This document shows positions 59,623-64,000 of a stretch of 64,000 nucleotides of DNA, in pieces. The notes beneath the pieces were generated by a model. The model was not told where the DNA came from. It saw only the letters and a list, made by a program, of their open reading frames with translations, and ran no database searches. Position numbers and translations under genes: made by a program. The stretch's first letter is position 1; each line of letters opens with the position of its first letter. This DNA comes from Bradyrhizobium sp. JYMT SZCCT0180 (GTDB lineage Bacteria > Pseudomonadota > Alphaproteobacteria > Rhizobiales > Xanthobacteraceae): NCBI RefSeq assembly GCF_018130165.1, contig NZ_JAFCLZ010000011.1:207456-271455 (forward strand), given 5' to 3'.

Positions 59623-61296
59623 ATGCTGGCGCGTCTGTCGATCCGTGACATCGTCCTGATCGATCGGCTCGATATCGAGTTTTCCCGTGGCCTCGCGGTG
59701 CTGACCGGGGAGACCGGCGCGGGCAAATCCATCCTGCTCGATGCTTTCGCGCTGGCGCTCGGCGGCCGCGGCTACGCCGGGCTGGTCCGCCATGGCGTGG
59801 AGCAGGGACAGGTCACCGCCACCTTCGATGTGCCCAAGGGCCATCCGGCCGCAAAGATCCTTTCCGAAAACGGCCTCGACGATACCGGGGAAATGATCCT
59901 GCGCCGCGTGCAGCTCGCCGACGGGCGTACCCGCGCCTTCATCAACGACCAGTCGATCAGCGTGCAGACGCTCAAAGCCGTTGGTGCTGCGCTGGTCGAG
60001 ATCCACGGCCAGCACGACGAACGCGCGCTGGTCGATGCCTCGACCCACCGGCAACTGCTCGACGCCTTCGCCGGGCTGGAAAAAGACGTGACCGCGCTGG
60101 AGGTGCTGTGGGATGTCAGGCGCACCGCCAACACGGCGCTCGACGCCCACCGCGCCGGCATGGAGCGCGCCGCCCGCGAAGCCGACTACCTCCGCCACGC
60201 CTCCGACGAATTGAAAGCGCTGCGGCCCAGGGAAGGCGAGGAAACCGAGCTCGCCGAACGCCGCACCACCATGATGCAGGGCGAAAAGATCGCCAGCGAT
60301 CTGCGCGAGGCGCAGGAGGCCGTCGGCGGCAACCATTCGCCGGTGCCGGCGCTGGCGGCCGCGGTGCGGCGGCTGGAGCGCCGCGCCGCCAATTCGCCTG
60401 CGCTGGTCGAGCCCGCGGTGAAGGCGATCGATATCGCGATCAACGCGCTGGAGGAGGCCGATCAGCATCTCAGCGCCGCGCTGATTGCCGCCGATTTCGA
60501 TCCGGCCGAGCTGGAGCGGATCGAGGAGCGCCTGTTCGCGCTCCGCGCCGCCTCGCGCAAATATTCGACGCCGGTCGAGGGGCTGGCGGCGCTGGCCGCG
60601 AAATATGCCTCCGACGTCGCGCTGATCGATGCCGGCGCGGATCAATTGAAGAAGCTGGAAGCTGCCGCTGATGAAGCCGACAAGCGCTATGCCGCGGCAG
60701 CAACCAAACTCTCCGCCGCCCGCACCAAATCGTCGGAAAAGCTCAACAAGGCCGTCAACGCCGAACTGGCGCCGCTGAAACTGGAGCGCGCCAAATTCAC
60801 GGCGCAGGTCGAAACCGACGCCGCATCGCCGGGCCCGCAGGGCATCGATCGCATCGAGTTCTGGGTCCAGACCAATCCCGGCACCAAGCCTGGGCCAATG
60901 ATGAAGGTCGCCTCCGGCGGCGAGCTGTCGCGCTTCTTGCTGGCGCTCAAGGTGGTGCTGTCCGACCGCGGCTCGGCGCCCACGCTGGTGTTCGACGAAA
61001 TCGATACCGGCGTCGGCGGCGCGGTGGCGGACGCCATCGGCGCCCGGCTGGCGCGGCTTGCCGGCAAGGTCCAGGTCATGGCGGTGACGCACGCGCCGCA
61101 GGTCGCCGCCCGCGCCAACCATCATCTCCTGATTTCCAAGGACGCGATGGACAAGGGCAAACGCGTCGCCACCCGCGTCAACGCGCTCGCCGCCGACCAC
61201 CGCCGCGAGGAAATCGCCCGCATGCTGGCCGGCGCGGAAATCACCGCGGAAGCGAGGGCCGCGGCGGACCGGCTGCTGCGCGCGGCGACGGCGTAA
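59623..61296 (+). CDS. recN: DNA repair protein RecN
   Basis: A 557-residue SMC-like ATPase in double-strand break repair. MLARLSIRDIVLIDRLDIEF starts it, Walker A GETGAGKS (29-36), VEIHGQHDERALVDAS, a coiled-coil region in the middle (about residues 150-370), signature MKVASGGELSRFLLALKVVL, Walker B LVFDEIDTGVGG and VMAVTHAPQVAARA with the D/H-loop. Lies between bamD and ligA in the common alphaproteobacterial order. No LexA box was identified. Confidence 0.94.
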   Translation: MLARLSIRDIVLIDRLDIEFSRGLAVLTGETGAGKSILLDAFALALGGRGYAGLVRHGVEQGQVTATFDVPKGHPAAKILSENGLDDTGEMILRRVQLADGRTRAFINDQSISVQTLKAVGAALVEIHGQHDERALVDASTHRQLLDAFAGLEKDVTALEVLWDVRRTANTALDAHRAGMERAAREADYLRHASDELKALRPREGEETELAERRTTMMQGEKIASDLREAQEAVGGNHSPVPALAAAVRRLERRAANSPALVEPAVKAIDIAINALEEADQHLSAALIAADFDPAELERIEERLFALRAASRKYSTPVEGLAALAAKYASDVALIDAGADQLKKLEAAADEADKRYAAAATKLSAARTKSSEKLNKAVNAELAPLKLERAKFTAQVETDAASPGPQGIDRIEFWVQTNPGTKPGPMMKVASGGELSRFLLALKVVLSDRGSAPTLVFDEIDTGVGGAVADAIGARLARLAGKVQVMAVTHAPQVAARANHHLLISKDAMDKGKRVATRVNALAADHRREEIARMLAGAEITAEARAAADRLLRAATA

Positions 61297-61302
61297 CCTT
61301 TC

Positions 61303-61458
61303 TCGTGTCCCGGACGCGGTGCAGCGCTCTTCGCGCTGCTCCGCAGAGCTCAGATGTGCAATTGCACATCGGGGGACCCACAAGAGACCGTTGTTGTGGA
61401 CCCCGGATCAGCAGCGCACCACGCCGCAAGGGCGGCGCGCTGCGCAGCATCCGGGGAA
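61303..61458. repeat. Composite palindromic intergenic element, family D, second copy
   Basis: Begins TCTCGTGTCCCGGACGC like 47269 and shares CAGCAGCGCACCACGCCGC, then GGCGGCGCGCT. It has an extra inner palindrome GATGTGCAATTGCACATC (61352-61369), similar to the one in family E. Between recN and ligA. Confidence 0.75.
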
Positions 61459-61513
61459 CGCCTGAGTTCCTTCCCGTCTTTTCTCCAAATCTTCTTCATC
61501 GTATTGATCGGTC

Positions 61514-63670
61514 ATGTCCAAGACAGCAAAGACAAAAACCCTCACCGACGTTGCCAAGCTCACCAAGGCCCAGGCCAAGGTCGAACTGATGCGGCTGGCA
61601 CTGGAAATCGAGGCGCATAACGAGCGCTACTATCAGAAGGATGCACCGACCGTCTCGGATGCCGCCTATGACGCATTGCGTCAGCGGCTGGAGGCGATCG
61701 AGGCGAAGTATCCCGATCTGGTCACGACGGATTCGCCGTCGCAGAAAGTCGGCGCCGCACCGGCGCGCGGGTTCGCAAAAGTGCAGCACGCCGTCCCCAT
61801 GCTGTCGCTCGGCAACGCCTTCAGCGACGAGGACGTCACCGAGTTCGTCGATCGCGTCAGGCGCTTTCTCAAGCTCGATGTCGACCACATTCCGGCGCTG
61901 GTTGCCGAGCCGAAGATCGACGGCCTGTCGCTGTCGCTGCGCTACGAAGACGGCGAACTGGTCCGCGCGGCTACCCGCGGCGACGGCTTCACCGGCGAGG
62001 ACGTCACCGCCAATGTTCGCACCATCAAGGATATTCCGCACACGTTGAAGGGCCGCAGCATTCCGGCGGCCTGCGAAATGCGCGGCGAAGTCTACATGCT
62101 CAAGAAGGATTTTCTCGAGCTGAACAAGAAGCAGGCGGAAGCTGACGATACGGTGTTTGCCAATCCGCGCAATTCGGCGGCGGGCTCGCTGCGCCAGAAA
62201 GATGTTTCGATCACCGCGTCGCGGCCGCTGAAATTCTTTGCCTATACCTGGGGTGAGATGAGTGAGCGGCCGGCCGATACGCAGCACGGCATGCTGGAGT
62301 GGATGGACAAAGCCGGCTTTGTCGTCAACCCGCGGACCGAGCTTTGCAAGAACGTCGATGACGTTCTCAAATTCTACAGCAAGATCGGTGAGGAGCGCGC
62401 CGCGCTTGGATATGACATCGACGGCGTGGTCTACAAGGTCGACCGGCTCGACTGGCAGGAGCGCCTCGGCTTCGTGTCGCGCAGCCCGCGCTGGGCGATC
62501 GCGCACAAGTTCGCGGCCGAGCAGGCGACCACGATCCTCAACGGCATCGACATCCAGGTCGGCCGCACCGGGGCGCTGACGCCGGTGGCGCGGCTCGAGC
62601 CGGTCACGGTCGGCGGCGTCGTGGTTTCCAACGCGACGCTGCACAATGAAGATTACATCAAGGGCATAGGCAACGACGGCAATCCGATCCGCGACGGCGT
62701 CGACCTGCGCATTGGCGACACCGTCGTCGTTCAGCGCGCCGGCGACGTGATCCCGCAGGTCGTCAGCGTCGTCATGGACAAGCGGCCGAAGAACGCAAAG
62801 CCGTACAAATTTCCGGACACCTGCCCGGTGTGCGGCAGCCATGCGGTGCGCGAGGAAGACGAGGCGGTGCGGCGCTGCACCGGCGCCTTGATCTGCCCGG
62901 CGCAGGCGACAGAACGGTTGAAGCATTTTGTCTCACGGCTCGCGTTCGATATCGATGGGCTCGGTGACAAGCAGATCCAGGAGTTCTACGAGGATGGTCT
63001 GGTGATGTCGCCGGTCGACATCTTCACGCTGCAGAAGCGCGATGCCCGCTCGACCAGCAAGCTGATGCAACGCGAGGGCTATGGCGAGACCTCGGTGCGC
63101 AACCTGTTCAACGCGATCGACGCCCGCCGCAGCATCGAATTGCATCGCCTGATCTACGGGCTTGGCATTCGCCATGTCGGTGAAGGCAATGCAAAACTGC
63201 TGGCGCGGCACTACGCCACCATCGATAATTTTCGCGAGACGATGCTGGCCGCCGCCAAGGGCAGCCAGGACGAAGAGAATACCACCGAGGCCTATCAGGA
63301 CCTCAACAATATCGGCGGCATCGGCGAGATCGTCGCCGACGCCGTCGTCGAGTTCTTCGCCGAACCGCGCAATGTGAAGGCGCTCGGCGAACTCCTGCGC
63401 GAGATCGAGGTGAAGGCGGCCGAACGGCCGCGCAAGAGCTCGCCGGTCTCGGACAAGACCGTGGTGTTCACGGGCTCGCTGACCAAATTCACCCGCGACG
63501 AGGCCAAGGCCGTGGCGGAACGCCTCGGCGCCAAGGTCGCGGGCTCGGTGTCGAAGAAGACGGACTATGTCGTCGCTGGCGAGGATGCGGGGTCGAAGCT
63601 CACTAAGGCGCGCGAGCTTGGGGTGGCTGTGCTGACAGAAGACGAGTGGCTGGCGTTGATCGGGGAGTGA
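61514..63670 (+). CDS. ligA: NAD+-dependent DNA ligase LigA
   Basis: A 718-residue replicative ligase. N-terminal Ia domain (YYQKDAPTVSDAAYDALRQR), adenylation motif AEPKIDGLSL with Lys 134, OB domain (GRTGALTPVARLEPV), zinc finger CPVCGSH..CTGALICPAQ with four Cys, helix-hairpin-helix repeats (LIYGLGIRHVGEGNAKLLAR, NIGGIGEIVADAVVEF) and the BRCT domain (VVFTGSLTKFTRDEAKAVAE, LTEDEWLALIGE). Seals nicks using NAD+. Length and domain order are normal. Confidence 0.97.
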   Translation: MSKTAKTKTLTDVAKLTKAQAKVELMRLALEIEAHNERYYQKDAPTVSDAAYDALRQRLEAIEAKYPDLVTTDSPSQKVGAAPARGFAKVQHAVPMLSLGNAFSDEDVTEFVDRVRRFLKLDVDHIPALVAEPKIDGLSLSLRYEDGELVRAATRGDGFTGEDVTANVRTIKDIPHTLKGRSIPAACEMRGEVYMLKKDFLELNKKQAEADDTVFANPRNSAAGSLRQKDVSITASRPLKFFAYTWGEMSERPADTQHGMLEWMDKAGFVVNPRTELCKNVDDVLKFYSKIGEERAALGYDIDGVVYKVDRLDWQERLGFVSRSPRWAIAHKFAAEQATTILNGIDIQVGRTGALTPVARLEPVTVGGVVVSNATLHNEDYIKGIGNDGNPIRDGVDLRIGDTVVVQRAGDVIPQVVSVVMDKRPKNAKPYKFPDTCPVCGSHAVREEDEAVRRCTGALICPAQATERLKHFVSRLAFDIDGLGDKQIQEFYEDGLVMSPVDIFTLQKRDARSTSKLMQREGYGETSVRNLFNAIDARRSIELHRLIYGLGIRHVGEGNAKLLARHYATIDNFRETMLAAAKGSQDEENTTEAYQDLNNIGGIGEIVADAVVEFFAEPRNVKALGELLREIEVKAAERPRKSSPVSDKTVVFTGSLTKFTRDEAKAVAERLGAKVAGSVSKKTDYVVAGEDAGSKLTKARELGVAVLTEDEWLALIGE

Positions 63671-63698
63671 CAGCTTGATTTGGATGTCGTCCTCTCCG

Positions 63699-63777
63699 CG
63701 TCATTGCGAGCGGAGCGAAGCAATCCACATTGCCCCAAGCCGCGCTATGGATTGCTTCGCTGCGCTCGCAATGACGG
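63699..63777. repeat. Palindromic intergenic element, family C, second copy
   Basis: CGTCATTGCGAGCGGAGCG / CGCTGCGCTCGCAATGACGG ends with inner GAAGCAATCCA / ATGGATTGCTTC. Same as the copy at 28739-28823. Directly after ligA, where it may stop transcription. Confidence 0.85.
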
Positions 63778-64000
63778 TTAAGTGCGTCAAAACGACCCGA
63801 CGGGCAAATCAGTTCGGATTTACGGAAATCGTGTCAAGCAGAAAATTTCTGCAAATCAAAAATATTTCTGTTGTCGGCCGACCCAAATCAGTGCGCATCT
63901 ATCGCCATCCCGTCCTACTCAGAAGGGCGTCGGCCGTCGTCACGGACGTTGGACGGGTTGCGGTGGACGCTGGTTTACGCCTCGACGACGGCGTGGACTA
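63778..64000 (+). repeat. Left end of a long dispersed element, cut by the window edge
   Basis: Contains GTGCGTCAAAACGACCCGAC, GGGCAAATCAG, GAAATCGTGTCAAGC, AAAAATATTTCTG, CTCAGAAGGGCGTCGG, GTCACGGACGTTGGACGGG and TTGCGGTGGACGC in that order. I recall this order of strings at many sites in Bradyrhizobium and Rhodopseudomonas genomes, in an element of several hundred bases of unknown function. No frame here shows coding features. Confidence 0.5.

Noticed and set aside
59614..61383. 589-codon minus-strand open frame opposite recN
   Set aside because: Antisense shadow of recN; no domain, Gly/Arg/His-rich.

Overview
The window is high-GC alphaproteobacterial chromosome and looks like Bradyrhizobium or a close relative in the Nitrobacteraceae. 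The grounds are gene content and order (a dcw cell-wall/division cluster of rhizobial type, FtsZ with a long linker, a compact D-Ala-D-Ala ligase), the secreted DUF2147 and extensin-like proteins, and several families of intergenic palindromic repeats. This assignment is from memory of such genomes, not from a search.

Left part (1-30.4 kb) is mostly accessory. It starts with the edge of a possible aminotransferase gene divergent from phosphatidylserine decarboxylase, then a 56-residue peptide with a double-glycine leader, two divergent Nudix hydrolases and a run of exported proteins (FecR-domain, Cys-rich, two divergent DUF2147 paralogs around two CRP/FNR-like palindromes, an extensin-like lipoprotein). 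A TetR-controlled molybdenum hydroxylase follows, whose 2Fe-2S and molybdopterin subunits are fused. Next is a transport block: TetR with EmrA/EmrB-like efflux, an ABC exporter, MATE, EamA and TauE/SafE proteins. Two related alpha/beta hydrolases flank an AraC regulator. RNase P RNA lies on the minus strand at about 26.58-26.99 kb, followed by a YCII(DGPF)/ECF42-type sigma pair and a peptidoglycan amidase.

Right part (30.4-63.7 kb) is the dcw cluster and its usual neighbours: rsmH, ftsL, ftsI, murE, murF, mraY, murD, [about 6 kb of unrelated genes], ftsW, murG, murC, [GIY-YIG element], murB, ddl, ftsQ, ftsA, ftsZ, terminator, lpxC, bamD, recN, ligA. Together these make UDP-MurNAc-pentapeptide, lipid I and lipid II, cross-link septal peptidoglycan and build the Z-ring. 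The later genes serve lipid A synthesis, outer-membrane protein assembly, recombination repair and DNA ligation. No mraZ is visible upstream of rsmH.

Three departures from a textbook dcw cluster stand out. (1) mraY is tandemly duplicated; the upstream copy is truncated and has lost catalytic motifs. (2) Five accessory genes (a solute-binding protein, an SDR, an old-yellow-enzyme-like oxidoreductase, an SGNH hydrolase and a membrane protein) sit between murD and ftsW. (3) A GIY-YIG nuclease gene lies exactly between perfect 36-bp inverted repeats between murC and murB. The same repeat occurs elsewhere in the window as an 85-bp element without the gene, which suggests a repeat family mobilised by its own nuclease.
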